Source: Aquibacillus halophilus
Lineage (GTDB): Bacteria; Bacillota; Bacilli; Bacillales; Amphibacillaceae
DNA: 42,071 nt
Assembly (NCBI RefSeq): GCF_009649745.1
Contig: NZ_WJNG01000021.1
Span: 1 to 42,071 of the forward strand
Reading direction: 5' to 3'
The position numbers and the translations under genes are program-made. Below the pieces are notes generated by a model. It was not told where the DNA came from. It did not search any database and was given only the letters and a program-made list of their open reading frames with translations. Shown here in pieces: positions 1 through 7,061 of the stretch; positions within the stretch are counted from its first letter, which is position 1, and each line of letters begins with the position of its first letter.

Positions 1-142
1 TTTCAGCCTGGTTGTATTGTTACTAGAAATATTGACGTTTGATTCCTATGTGATACCTCTGATTTGATTAGGAATCCATTTTCGTGATAGTTGGTGGCTA
101 CGAGAAGCGTAGCCGTGGACGTTTCGTGCGATGCAATGCTAC

Positions 143-257
143 CGGAGCCTTCCTTATCCTGCGGGAAAAGCGACGGCTGAAAATCCCGCAGGAAGTGGTA
201 TTCTTCCGAGGAAGTTGAAGCGTTGCCCGCGGAAAGCGACTGCCCGGAGCGCAAATA
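143..257 (+). repeat. Family A repeat, copy A1
   Basis: About 115 bp, more GC-rich than its surroundings. It has the family A core: CCTGCGGGA, its complement TCCCGCAGG 16 nt further on, then CTTCCGAGGAAG, then CCCGCGGAAAGCGACTGCCC. The left terminal arm (GGGCAGTCG in copy A3) is degraded here. The same core recurs at 10042-10159 and, inverted, at 32482-32606; a stub lies at 41665-41689. Confidence 0.85.
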
Positions 258-357
258 AACATAGCAGCCGATTAAGGAAAAGTGAAAAAAATTCAACAAA
301 AAAAAACATCGCAGTTTATAGATACTCCGTCAAAGCAACAGCCTTTTAGAAAACGGC
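258..357 (-). repeat. Repeat flank arm, copy C1
   Basis: Read on the minus strand this begins GTTTTCTAAAAGGCTGTTG and ends in a stretch like TTAATCGGCTGCTATG. Both parts reappear in the same order at 9656-9759, where they abut a family B repeat instead of family A. The locus is therefore a mosaic: the same flank joined to a different core. Confidence 0.6.
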
Positions 358-404
358 TTTAAATTAATGGTTACTTCAAAGTTCTAATTAATAAAACAAA
401 AAAA

Positions 405-438
405 TGAAGAGTGTGACTTGTTAAGGTCACACTCTTCA
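405..438 (-). terminator. Intrinsic terminator of the 52-aa gene
   Basis: Perfect 13-bp stem (TGAAGAGTGTGAC / GTCACACTCTTCA) with an 8-nt loop. On the minus strand it is followed by a run of seven T. Confidence 0.85.
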
Positions 439-446
439 ATTAATGT

Positions 447-605
447 TCATTCTAAATTTTTACCAGTAGCTCCTACATTTTTGTTTGAATTTTTTCGATT
501 GTTTGTTTTGGGATCAATATTTTTCCCGCGTTCTCCGTGACCCAAATAATTAGTTTTCTCTTTTTCTTGGTTCTTAATGAAGCCATCAAAGTCTTGATTT
601 ATCAT
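447..605 (-). CDS. Small basic hydrophilic protein, 52 aa, unknown
   Basis: Not recognised. The start is the ATG at 605-603, six bases after a very strong AAGGAGGAGGT site; a longer frame would read through that site. The product begins MINQDFDGF. It is hydrophilic and rich in Lys, Asn and Gly, with no Cys, no membrane segment and no signal peptide. The composition resembles small spore-core or other disordered stress proteins, but there is no motif to place it in a known SASP family. It has its own perfect terminator. A good SD plus terminator argue that it is a real, separately transcribed gene. Confidence 0.65.
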   Translation of the reverse strand: MINQDFDGFIKNQEKEKTNYLGHGERGKNIDPKTNNRKNSNKNVGATGKNLE

Positions 606-670
606 ACATTTACCTCCTCCTTGACTACTTGTTATAATTCCCAATTATATTACCTTTAGTCAAATAAAAA

Positions 671-693
671 GGGGACTTCCTTGGGAAGCCCTC
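671..693 (-). terminator. Intrinsic terminator of the dipeptidase gene
   Basis: On the minus strand, a GGGCTTCC / GGAAGTCCC hairpin with a 3-nt loop followed by TTTTTAT. It lies just past the stop codon at 706. Confidence 0.75.
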
Positions 694-705
694 TTTCTCC
701 AACTT

Positions 706-2076
706 TTACTTTTTTCTAACTTCATCCCAGTAATAAACTAATGTCTCCATCCCTTTATCAAAGTTTTCTAGAGGGAAACTTTCATTTGGTGAATGAAGTC
801 GATCCTCTGGAGTACCAAACCCTAATAGAACTACAGGCATATGATAATTTGAATCTATCCATTCTACGACCGGTATAGATCCTCCCATGCGAACGTAAAC
901 AGCTTCTTTACCAAATGCACTAGTAAGACTCTTTGATGCTTTTTCAATTAGCGGGTGGTTCGGATCTACTTTATATGCCTTTGCAGATAAAGGCTCCCGT
1001 TTTATGTCTAGCGTTACACCTGAAGGTAAATGTTTCTCAAGGTGTGCAACCAGCAAATCTTGCGTTTTCTTTGGATCTTGTCCAGGCACGAGTCTACACG
1101 TTAATTTAGCTGTAGCGGTAGAAGGGATAATTGTTTTTGTCCCTTCACCTTGATAACCGCTAAACAATCCATTGATTTCTAGAGTTGGACGTGCCATTGT
1201 GTGCTCTTTTGCGGTATATCCTTGTTCTGATACTGTTTCTGTTACACCAGTAGATTTTGTGAAATCTTCTCCTGGTACATTCTTGATAAGCTGACGTTCT
1301 TCATCAGCAAGTTCCTCGACATCATCATAAAAACCAGCAACCTGGATTACTTCATTTTCATCTTTTAGTGATGCAAGCAAATGTGATAATGCCATTGCGG
1401 GATTCCTTACCGCCCCACCGTAAATTCCGGAATGCAAGTCACTAGAAGGACCTGTAATAGTAAATTCAAGCCCTGTAAACCCCTTTAAACCATAGAGAAT
1501 GGTTGGTTGACCACTATCTACCATGCCGGAATCGGAAATTACAGCAAAATCCGCTTTAAACTTTTCTTTCTTTTCTTTCAGAACATCATACAAGTTTTCA
1601 CTACCTATTTCTTCTTCTCCTTCAATACAAACTTTCATATTGATTGGAAGTTTCCCCTCTGTATTCATGTAAGCCTCAAAAACTGCTAAGTGCATGAATA
1701 CCTGGCCCTTATCATCACTAGCACCACGTGCATATAATCTTCCGTTACGTACCTCAGGCTTAAAAGGTTCACTATCCCATAGCTCTAATGGATCAGCAGG
1801 TTGCACATCATAATGTCCATATAGTAAAGCTGTTGGGGCATCGGATCCAGCACCGTTCCACTCTCCATAAACAAGTGGGTGTCCTTTCGTTGGTTGTACC
1901 TCTACCTGCTCAAAACCGATTTCCTTAAGATATGTAGCAACAAATTCCGCTGCCATATTAACGTCCTGCTTATGTATTGGATCTGTACTTACACTTGGTA
2001 TAGATAAAAACTCATTTAAACTTGTTAATAGCTCATTTCTATTGGCCTGTAAATAATCTAAAACTTTTTTTGACAT
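706..2076 (-). CDS. M20-family dipeptidase (zinc metallopeptidase)
   Basis: A 456-aa cytoplasmic peptidase of the M20 / carnosinase-like group, which hydrolyses dipeptides with a two-metal centre. Visible metal-site motifs are YGHYDVQP (about residue 86), ARGASDDKG (the bridging Asp) and EGEEEIGSE (catalytic Glu plus metal ligand). The dimerisation insert is present, and MGGSIPVVEW near the C-terminus is typical. There is no signal peptide. I chose the ATG at 2076-2074, preceded by GGATGTG at 8-nt spacing. A TTG two codons upstream (2082) is a possible alternative start. It is monocistronic between two terminators. The exact substrate cannot be read from the sequence. Confidence 0.9.
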   Translation of the reverse strand: MSKKVLDYLQANRNELLTSLNEFLSIPSVSTDPIHKQDVNMAAEFVATYLKEIGFEQVEVQPTKGHPLVYGEWNGAGSDAPTALLYGHYDVQPADPLELWDSEPFKPEVRNGRLYARGASDDKGQVFMHLAVFEAYMNTEGKLPINMKVCIEGEEEIGSENLYDVLKEKKEKFKADFAVISDSGMVDSGQPTILYGLKGFTGLEFTITGPSSDLHSGIYGGAVRNPAMALSHLLASLKDENEVIQVAGFYDDVEELADEERQLIKNVPGEDFTKSTGVTETVSEQGYTAKEHTMARPTLEINGLFSGYQGEGTKTIIPSTATAKLTCRLVPGQDPKKTQDLLVAHLEKHLPSGVTLDIKREPLSAKAYKVDPNHPLIEKASKSLTSAFGKEAVYVRMGGSIPVVEWIDSNYHMPVVLLGFGTPEDRLHSPNESFPLENFDKGMETLVYYWDEVRKK

Positions 2077-2190
2077 ATACAATTCACATCCCTATATAAT
2101 GTACTTTATTTATTCATTAGTGTAGCATAATGAGACTTGCTTTTATTGTTTCCAGGCTTGACTTTTTTTACTATTTTTTTAAAAGAAAAA

Positions 2191-2218
2191 AACAGCATCC
2201 TTCTTAAAGAATGCTGTT
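2191..2218 (-). terminator. Intrinsic terminator of the yrrT-luxS-mccAB operon
   Basis: A 12-bp stem AACAGCATTCTT / AAGGATGCTGTT with one G-U pair, followed on the minus strand by TTTTTTC. It lies directly after mccB. Confidence 0.85.
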
Positions 2219-2223
2219 CCCAT

Positions 2224-3357
2224 TTATTCCAATGCTTCTTTTAAATCTTCAATCAAGTCCTCAATATCCTCTATACCAACTGATATACGAATCAAGCCAT
2301 CAGTAATTCCTAATTCGTGGCGACGATCCTTTGGAATAGAAGCATGTGTCATCTTTGCAGGAATAGAAATTAGGCTTTCCACTGCACCAAGGCTTTCTGC
2401 TAAAGTAAAATACTTTACCTTGCTTAACACTTGGTCCGCCTTTTCAGCACTCCCAACATCAAATGAGATCATACCTCCAAAACCAGTAGCCTGTTGCTTT
2501 GCTACATCATGCCCCTTATGACTTGTAATTCCCGGATAATAAATTGTACTTACCTTTGAACTACTTTGTAAAAACTCAACTAGCTGATGTGCATTTTTCT
2601 CAATTGCTTCCATACGTAAACCTAATGTCTTAATTCCACGCATTAATAACCAAGAATCCTGTGGTCCTAAGATTCCACCAACAGAATTTTGAATAAAATG
2701 TAAATCTTCAGCAATCTTGTCGTCCTTAACAACTACTAAACCGGAAACAACGTCACTATGCCCACCAATGTATTTGGTCGCACTGTGAACAACAATATTA
2801 GCTCCGAAATCTATCGGCTGTTGCCAATATGGAGTAGCAAATGTATTATCAACGATTAACAATAAATTATTAGCTTTTGCAATCGTAGACATTTTTTTAA
2901 GATCGGTAATTTTCAATAAAGGATTCGTTGGTGTTTCAATAAATAATGCTTTTGTATTTGGCTTAATTGCAGCTTCCACTTTTGCTGGATCACTTGTATC
3001 AACAAATGTATGATCCAAGTTAAAGCGATTCAATACTTTCGTAGTCAGTCGGTATGATCCACCATATACATCGTCAGTCATTAAAATATGGTCTCCTGCG
3101 TTCATAAGCATCATAACAGAGGTAATAGCAGCCATACCAGAGCCAAATGCAAAACCAGTACTTCCATTTTCTAAATCAGCTATAACTGTCTCCAATGCAT
3201 GTCTAGTTGGATTCCCAGTCCGAGAATATTCATAACCTGTATGCTTACCCGCAGCCTCTTGTTTATAGGTACTTACTTGATATATCGGTACGGAAACTGC
3301 ACCCGTACGTTCATCACCGGTAATGCCACCGTGAACCATCTTAGTTTTACGTTTCAT
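2224..3357 (-). CDS. mccB: Cystathionine gamma-lyase / homocysteine gamma-lyase (MccB)
   Basis: A PLP enzyme of the Cys/Met metabolism family, 377 aa. It cleaves cystathionine to cysteine, 2-oxobutyrate and ammonia in reverse transsulfuration. The PLP lysine is K195 in HSATKYIGGHSD. SGMAAI (about 73-78) binds the cofactor phosphate and ETPTNP (141-146) is present. Two ATGs are adjacent; the second (3357-3355) sits 6 nt from AAGGAGG and is preferred. It lies 50 nt downstream of mccA, as in the B. subtilis yrrT operon, and is the last gene before the terminator. Family members overlap in sequence (cystathionine beta-lyase, gamma-synthase); pairing with mccA makes gamma-lyase the best call. Confidence 0.88.
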   Translation of the reverse strand: MKRKTKMVHGGITGDERTGAVSVPIYQVSTYKQEAAGKHTGYEYSRTGNPTRHALETVIADLENGSTGFAFGSGMAAITSVMMLMNAGDHILMTDDVYGGSYRLTTKVLNRFNLDHTFVDTSDPAKVEAAIKPNTKALFIETPTNPLLKITDLKKMSTIAKANNLLLIVDNTFATPYWQQPIDFGANIVVHSATKYIGGHSDVVSGLVVVKDDKIAEDLHFIQNSVGGILGPQDSWLLMRGIKTLGLRMEAIEKNAHQLVEFLQSSSKVSTIYYPGITSHKGHDVAKQQATGFGGMISFDVGSAEKADQVLSKVKYFTLAESLGAVESLISIPAKMTHASIPKDRRHELGITDGLIRISVGIEDIEDLIEDLKEALE

Positions 3358-3407
3358 CATACTCCTCCTTATTTAATGAACCTGAGAAAAGGATTAATTA
3401 TAAAAAG

Positions 3408-4340
3408 TTATTTATCGTCATCGTTTTTCGAGTAGATACCTTTACTTAAATAACGCTCACTGCTATCAGCAAAGATTGTAACAATATTTGTACCTGGTTT
3501 TGCATTCTTGGCTTCTATTAATGCAGCACACATGGCTGCACCCGAAGAACTTCCAACAAGTAGACCTTCTTTTTTTGCCAACTCTCTTACATAATAGAAA
3601 GCTTCCCTATCTAATACTGTATGGATTGCATCAAAGTAAGACCTATCCATGTAATCAGGCAAGAATTCCATACCAATTCCTTCCGTTTTATGAGGTCCTG
3701 GTTCTCCACCAGCAATTATCGATCCTTCTGGTTCCACAATTGCCGTTTTAACATCCGGATTCTTTTCTTTTAGGTAACGAGCTGTACCCATAAAAGTTCC
3801 ACCAGTCCCAGCACCGGCAAGAAAAACATCAACCTTACCGCTTAGGTCTTTCCATATCTCAGGTCCGAGTGTTTTGTAGTACGTCGCGGGATTTGCGACA
3901 TTACCAAATTGTCGTGGTGAATAACTGTTAGGAATCTGTTCGAGAAGCTCATCTGCTTTAGCAATCGCTCCACGCATTCCATCTTCAGTGGGGGTATTAA
4001 CAATCTCTGCACCTAACGCTCTCATTAAATCCTGTTTCTCAACACTAAATTGTTCAGGGACACAAAAAATCACCTTAATATCTTGATCCAAAGCAGCCAA
4101 TGCCAATCCAATCCCAGTATTACCTGCTGTTGGTTCAATTACTGTGCCACCTGCTTTTAATTTTCCAGAAGAAAAAGCATCCTCTAACAACTCCTGACCA
4201 AGACGGTCCTTAACACTACCTCCAGGATTATAAAACTCGAGTTTAGCAAACAAACGAACCCCCTCAGGAAGGGGGAACTTGGATAATTCAACTAGCGGTG
4301 TATTTCCTATCAATTCTTGGGTATTTCTATATAGCACCAT
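3408..4340 (-). CDS. mccA: O-acetylserine-dependent cystathionine beta-synthase (MccA)
   Basis: A 310-aa fold-type II PLP enzyme (cysteine synthase / CBS family) that condenses O-acetylserine with homocysteine to cystathionine. K44 in PGGSVKDR is the PLP lysine. PTAGNTGIG (the substrate-binding loop) and GAGTGGTFMGTARYL (phosphate loop) follow, with SSSGAAM near the C-terminus. There is no CBS regulatory domain, as expected of bacterial MccA. The ATG at 4340 follows GAGGG by 7 nt, and that SD overlaps the end of luxS, so the two genes are co-transcribed. The next gene is mccB. Confidence 0.9.
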   Translation of the reverse strand: MVLYRNTQELIGNTPLVELSKFPLPEGVRLFAKLEFYNPGGSVKDRLGQELLEDAFSSGKLKAGGTVIEPTAGNTGIGLALAALDQDIKVIFCVPEQFSVEKQDLMRALGAEIVNTPTEDGMRGAIAKADELLEQIPNSYSPRQFGNVANPATYYKTLGPEIWKDLSGKVDVFLAGAGTGGTFMGTARYLKEKNPDVKTAIVEPEGSIIAGGEPGPHKTEGIGMEFLPDYMDRSYFDAIHTVLDREAFYYVRELAKKEGLLVGSSSGAAMCAALIEAKNAKPGTNIVTIFADSSERYLSKGIYSKNDDDK

Positions 4341-4351
4341 TGCATATCCCT

Positions 4352-4819
4352 CTATTCAGCAAAAACAATATGCCATTCATTTTTGCCTTCAAGCATACGA
4401 GCCGCTATTTCTTTAGCACCATCAAGACTATGATTAGCAGCCCAGCCACATTGTACCTCATTACAAGCAGGAACTTCCGTAGCTTCAAGGACATCCTGTA
4501 ATGTTTTTTCTAATGCTTTTGCAATGTCATCATAGTTATCATTGTTAAGAATTGCTAAATAAAAACCAGTTTGACAACCCATAGGACCTATATCAAGGAC
4601 ATTATCAATATGGTTACGAATGTTTTCAGCCATTAAATGTTCAATCGAATGTAATCCTGGCATATCCATGTGATCTTTATTCGGTTGATTAAAACGAATA
4701 TCATATTTGTAAACCTTATCACCACTTTGTCCAGTAGTAACACCAACTAAACGAATATATGGCGCTTTAACTTTTGTATGGTCTAGATTAAAACTTTCTA
4801 CATTCATTTTCTTTGCCAT
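4352..4819 (-). CDS. luxS: S-ribosylhomocysteine lyase (LuxS)
   Basis: A 155-aa metalloenzyme that cleaves S-ribosylhomocysteine to homocysteine and DPD, the AI-2 precursor. The metal ligands H57 and H61 lie in HSIEHLMAE together with catalytic E60; the catalytic cysteine is C82 in GCQTGFYL, and the third ligand is C124 in [10 protein letters not shown]. Length and all active-site residues match the family. The ATG at 4819 follows AAGGGAG by about 9 nt. The gene lies between yrrT and mccA, where B. subtilis carries mtnN. Its homocysteine product is the substrate of MccA, so the placement makes metabolic sense. The nucleosidase that supplies its substrate is not in this window. Confidence 0.95.
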   Translation of the reverse strand: MAKKMNVESFNLDHTKVKAPYIRLVGVTTGQSGDKVYKYDIRFNQPNKDHMDMPGLHSIEHLMAENIRNHIDNVLDIGPMGCQTGFYLAILNNDNYDDIAKALEKTLQDVLEATEVPACNEVQCGWAANHSLDGAKEIAARMLEGKNEWHIVFAE

Positions 4820-4845
4820 CCATCATACACTCCCTTTGTTATTTT

Positions 4846-5484
4846 TTACTGTTTCTCAGCGACTATTAACCAAGCGAATTTATTCATCTGTTTAAAAGTA
4901 ACATAAAATCCATTTTGTTTAAAAAGACTTTGAAGCGTATTTTTCATTGGATAGTATTCTGTCGTTAAGTCATAAACTAAATCATTATAACCATTGTCTT
5001 TTGCTTGGTCGATAATCTCTTGTTTAGTTTCTTCACTTTCAAAAACTGTATCTGCGAATACCACTTTCCCATTGACTGGTAAAATTTCATTAAAGGCTTT
5101 TATTGCCTTCCCTTTCTCATCATCAGTAAGGTGATGGAAAGCATACGTACTAACGATAGTGAAAATTGGGATATCTAATTTTGGAAAAGATAGGAAATCC
5201 CCATCCAATACAGTCAAATCAGGGTATTTTGCCGATGCAGCTTCACGCATTGCCTTAGAAGGTTCGATCCCAATCACATGATGGTCTGCATCAAGTAATT
5301 TCTTCGATAAGTTGCCAGTTCCTACGCCAAATTCCAAAACATTACCTTCAGAATTACTCACTACTTCAGATAATATTGTATCATAATTCTCGAACACATC
5401 GCGATATTGAGGATCGTGTCCAGTTACCGCAGCATCATAAGATGTAGCCCATTTATCAAACAGATCAATAAATTCTCGACCCAT
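4846..5484 (-). CDS. yrrT: YrrT-type SAM-dependent methyltransferase
   Basis: A 212-aa class I SAM-dependent methyltransferase, first gene of the sulfur operon. Motif I is VLEFGVGTGNLS (49-60), followed by an acidic residue at the end of strand beta-2 (IGIEPSKAM) and a post-motif region VLDGDFLSFP. It is soluble with no targeting signal. Length and N-terminus (GREFIDLFDKWA) fit YrrT, whose physiological acceptor is, to my knowledge, uncharacterised. The gap to luxS is 26 nt. The likely driver is the sigma-A promoter at 5567-5595. In B. subtilis this operon is repressed by CymR; I did not find a convincing CymR box here. Confidence 0.88.
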   Translation of the reverse strand: MGREFIDLFDKWATSYDAAVTGHDPQYRDVFENYDTILSEVVSNSEGNVLEFGVGTGNLSKKLLDADHHVIGIEPSKAMREAASAKYPDLTVLDGDFLSFPKLDIPIFTIVSTYAFHHLTDDEKGKAIKAFNEILPVNGKVVFADTVFESEETKQEIIDQAKDNGYNDLVYDLTTEYYPMKNTLQSLFKQNGFYVTFKQMNKFAWLIVAEKQ

Positions 5485-5566
5485 ATTTTACTCATCTCCC
5501 AGTTAATATTTATTTTTCATTTTAATTCTTAGTAATACACTATGTTTTATCGGGATTAATGGTAAT

Positions 5567-5595
5567 AATATAACATATAAAAAGGGCTGTATCAA
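5567..5595 (-). promoter_or_regulatory. Sigma-A promoter of the yrrT operon
   Basis: On the minus strand TTGATA, 17-nt spacer, TATATT. Transcription would start about 75 nt before the yrrT ATG. Confidence 0.6.
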
Positions 5596-5628
5596 TTTTA
5601 AAATACCAATTAAAATTATGTAAAACGA

Positions 5629-5655
5629 AACGCGAGGGCTTGATACCCCCGCGTT
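5629..5655 (-). terminator. Terminator of the YhcN-family gene
   Basis: A 10-bp stem AACGCGGGGG / CCCTCGCGTT with one mismatch, followed by a short U-rich tail (TCGTTTT). It falls just upstream of the yrrT promoter and insulates it. Confidence 0.65.
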
Positions 5656-5661
5656 ACACTT

Positions 5662-6486
5662 TTATCGTCTATCTGGAAATACTCGTTCAATCATTGCACC
5701 CATTTGGTCGAAAAACCCTTCAATTGGTTCTCCATTATTGGCACCATCTCTAAAATTATTTGTTAAATCAACAAAGTCTGGGTTAGTTGATACATAAACA
5801 TTGTCGATGTCTCGATCTACTGCTTTTACAGCATCACGAATTTCTCTTTCAATACGGTTACTTACATTGTCTCCATTTCCAAGATTGTTTCCATTACCAA
5901 CATTGCCTGCATTACCACCATTGCGTGCACCATTATCTAATTCAACAGCAACATATGCATTATTATTTGTTGTTAATACATACACATTATCAACATCGTC
6001 AACCTCTTGTTCAATTCGATCGGCGGCTTCATCTGCTACTTCAAAACGATTTTCGTTATTGTTGTTATTGTTATTGCCATTACGGTTGTTGTTGTCACCA
6101 TTGTTGTTATTGTTCATCGTATCAGCATTTCTGTTTAAACCATAGTTCGGAGTACCATTATTATTGTTGTTCATATCTGCTTGATTATTTATATTTCTCT
6201 CGTTAAACCCATTACGCGTCCCATTGTCATAATCTCTTGTTAAATAATCATTTCGAGCATCTCTACCGTAACTATTACCATCGTTCATCATTCCAGCGCC
6301 ATTACGATTTTCATCAGTTCCTAATCGTGTGGTGTCGTTGGTTGGAAAATCCGTTGTGTTGCCAAACCTTGTCTGTTGAACACCATTATCTAGACCTTGA
6401 CCTGTTTCGTTATTATCTACTCCACAAGCTGAAAGCGTTAAAGAAGCTGAAGCTACTATAGTTAAACCAACTGTTTTCCAATTCAT
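5662..6486 (-). CDS. YhcN/YlaJ-family spore lipoprotein with Asn-rich linker
   Basis: A 274-aa predicted lipoprotein. The ATG at 6486 follows AAAGGAGG; upstream in-frame codons read through that SD and are not used. The N-terminus MNWKTVGLTIVASASLTLSA precedes the lipobox cysteine (LSAC). Residues of roughly 30-150 are low complexity, dominated by Asn, Gly, Arg and Asp, with runs such as NNNNNNN. The C-terminal 110 residues (EVADEAADRIEQEVDDV onward, VYVLTTNNNAYVAVEL, then a second IEREIRDAVKAVD helix) match the YhcN/YlaJ sporulation lipoprotein domain. B. subtilis YhcN is made in the forespore and lies in the inner spore membrane. The length of the Asn-rich linker is unusual. Confidence 0.82.
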   Translation of the reverse strand: MNWKTVGLTIVASASLTLSACGVDNNETGQGLDNGVQQTRFGNTTDFPTNDTTRLGTDENRNGAGMMNDGNSYGRDARNDYLTRDYDNGTRNGFNERNINNQADMNNNNNGTPNYGLNRNADTMNNNNNGDNNNRNGNNNNNNNENRFEVADEAADRIEQEVDDVDNVYVLTTNNNAYVAVELDNGARNGGNAGNVGNGNNLGNGDNVSNRIEREIRDAVKAVDRDIDNVYVSTNPDFVDLTNNFRDGANNGEPIEGFFDQMGAMIERVFPDRR

Positions 6487-6739
6487 TGGCGTAATTCCTC
6501 CTTTTAAAGGCTTAACAATATTATTTACATCGCTCGTTTCTTTATTCGATTTTGGAGTAGTCAATGAATGGAAGTATGCTAAATCCAATATTAATGGAAT
6601 AAATATGACGCTGGTACATTCTGATATGTAAAATTCATATTCACGTAAAGTATTGGAATTGAAACCATTAATGTCTTCTATTTATAAAAGTAAAGAAGGC
6701 CATACTATAATTGACCCTTTCAGAAAGGGGAGAATAGCA

Positions 6740-6979
6740 ATGTATATCCCGGATTATGACAAAGCGCTGTACTTTACTTTATGGGGACAATGGGATGACC
6801 TACTGGTTCTTATGGTAAGGACAAACGATGACATTTTATCAAAAAAAATCGAATCTTTTCTCCATGCTTTTCATTACAGAGCAACCGAACAAGAAGTAAT
6901 GAATAGCCATGAACAATTACTTCATTACATTGATCATGCTATGGGTCATACACCATCTGTCACTATGATGGAAGTTTAA
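6740..6979 (+). CDS. Small conserved-looking protein, 79 aa, unknown
   Basis: Not recognised. The preferred start is the ATG at 6740, 7 nt after AAGGGGAG; the frame extends upstream to 6653, but that part has no good start signal. The product starts MYIPDYDKALYFTLWG, is mixed alpha/beta in look, and has several His residues near the C-terminus (HEQLLHYIDHAMGH). There is no membrane segment or signal. It sits convergent to yhcX and divergent from the YhcN-type gene, and shares a bidirectional terminator with yhcX. Confidence 0.6.
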   Translation: MYIPDYDKALYFTLWGQWDDLLVLMVRTNDDILSKKIESFLHAFHYRATEQEVMNSHEQLLHYIDHAMGHTPSVTMMEV

Positions 6980-7018
6980 AAAATAAACAAGGTCTGATTT
7001 AAGGGCCTTTTAAAAGAT

Positions 7019-7050
7019 AAAGGGTTATCCTATTCCTAGGATAACCCTTT
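7019..7050. terminator. Bidirectional terminator between the 79-aa gene and yhcX
   Basis: A perfect 13-bp stem AAAGGGTTATCCT / AGGATAACCCTTT with a 6-nt loop and T-rich tails on both strands. Confidence 0.85.
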
Positions 7051-7061
7051 TTACAGCTTTT

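Larger units (their letters stand above)
1..446. other. Gene-free left edge with repeat debris
   Basis: No credible gene. Open frames here run through a GC-richer repeat (143-257) and lack ribosome binding sites. The stretch holds a family A repeat, a flanking arm shared with the locus near 9.7 kb, and the terminator of the small gene at 447-605. Confidence 0.7.

Noticed and set aside
143-257. Known structured RNA (for example a Bacillaceae-specific RNA motif)
   Set aside because: I could not match the loops to a remembered consensus, so no Rfam identity is claimed.
131-349. 72-codon open frame through repeat A1
   Set aside because: No SD. The same reading frame pattern recurs in every A copy because of the repeat's GC-rich sequence, and codon use is unlike real genes.
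5485-5628. S-box, T-box or CymR site ahead of the sulfur operon
   Set aside because: The 5' leader is only about 75 nt with no riboswitch-like helices, and no convincing CymR palindrome was found.
5787-6206. Long His/Tyr/Cys-rich open frame opposite the Asn-rich lipoprotein
   Set aside because: It is the complement of AAT/AAC-type Asn codons; the composition is explained by the minus-strand gene.
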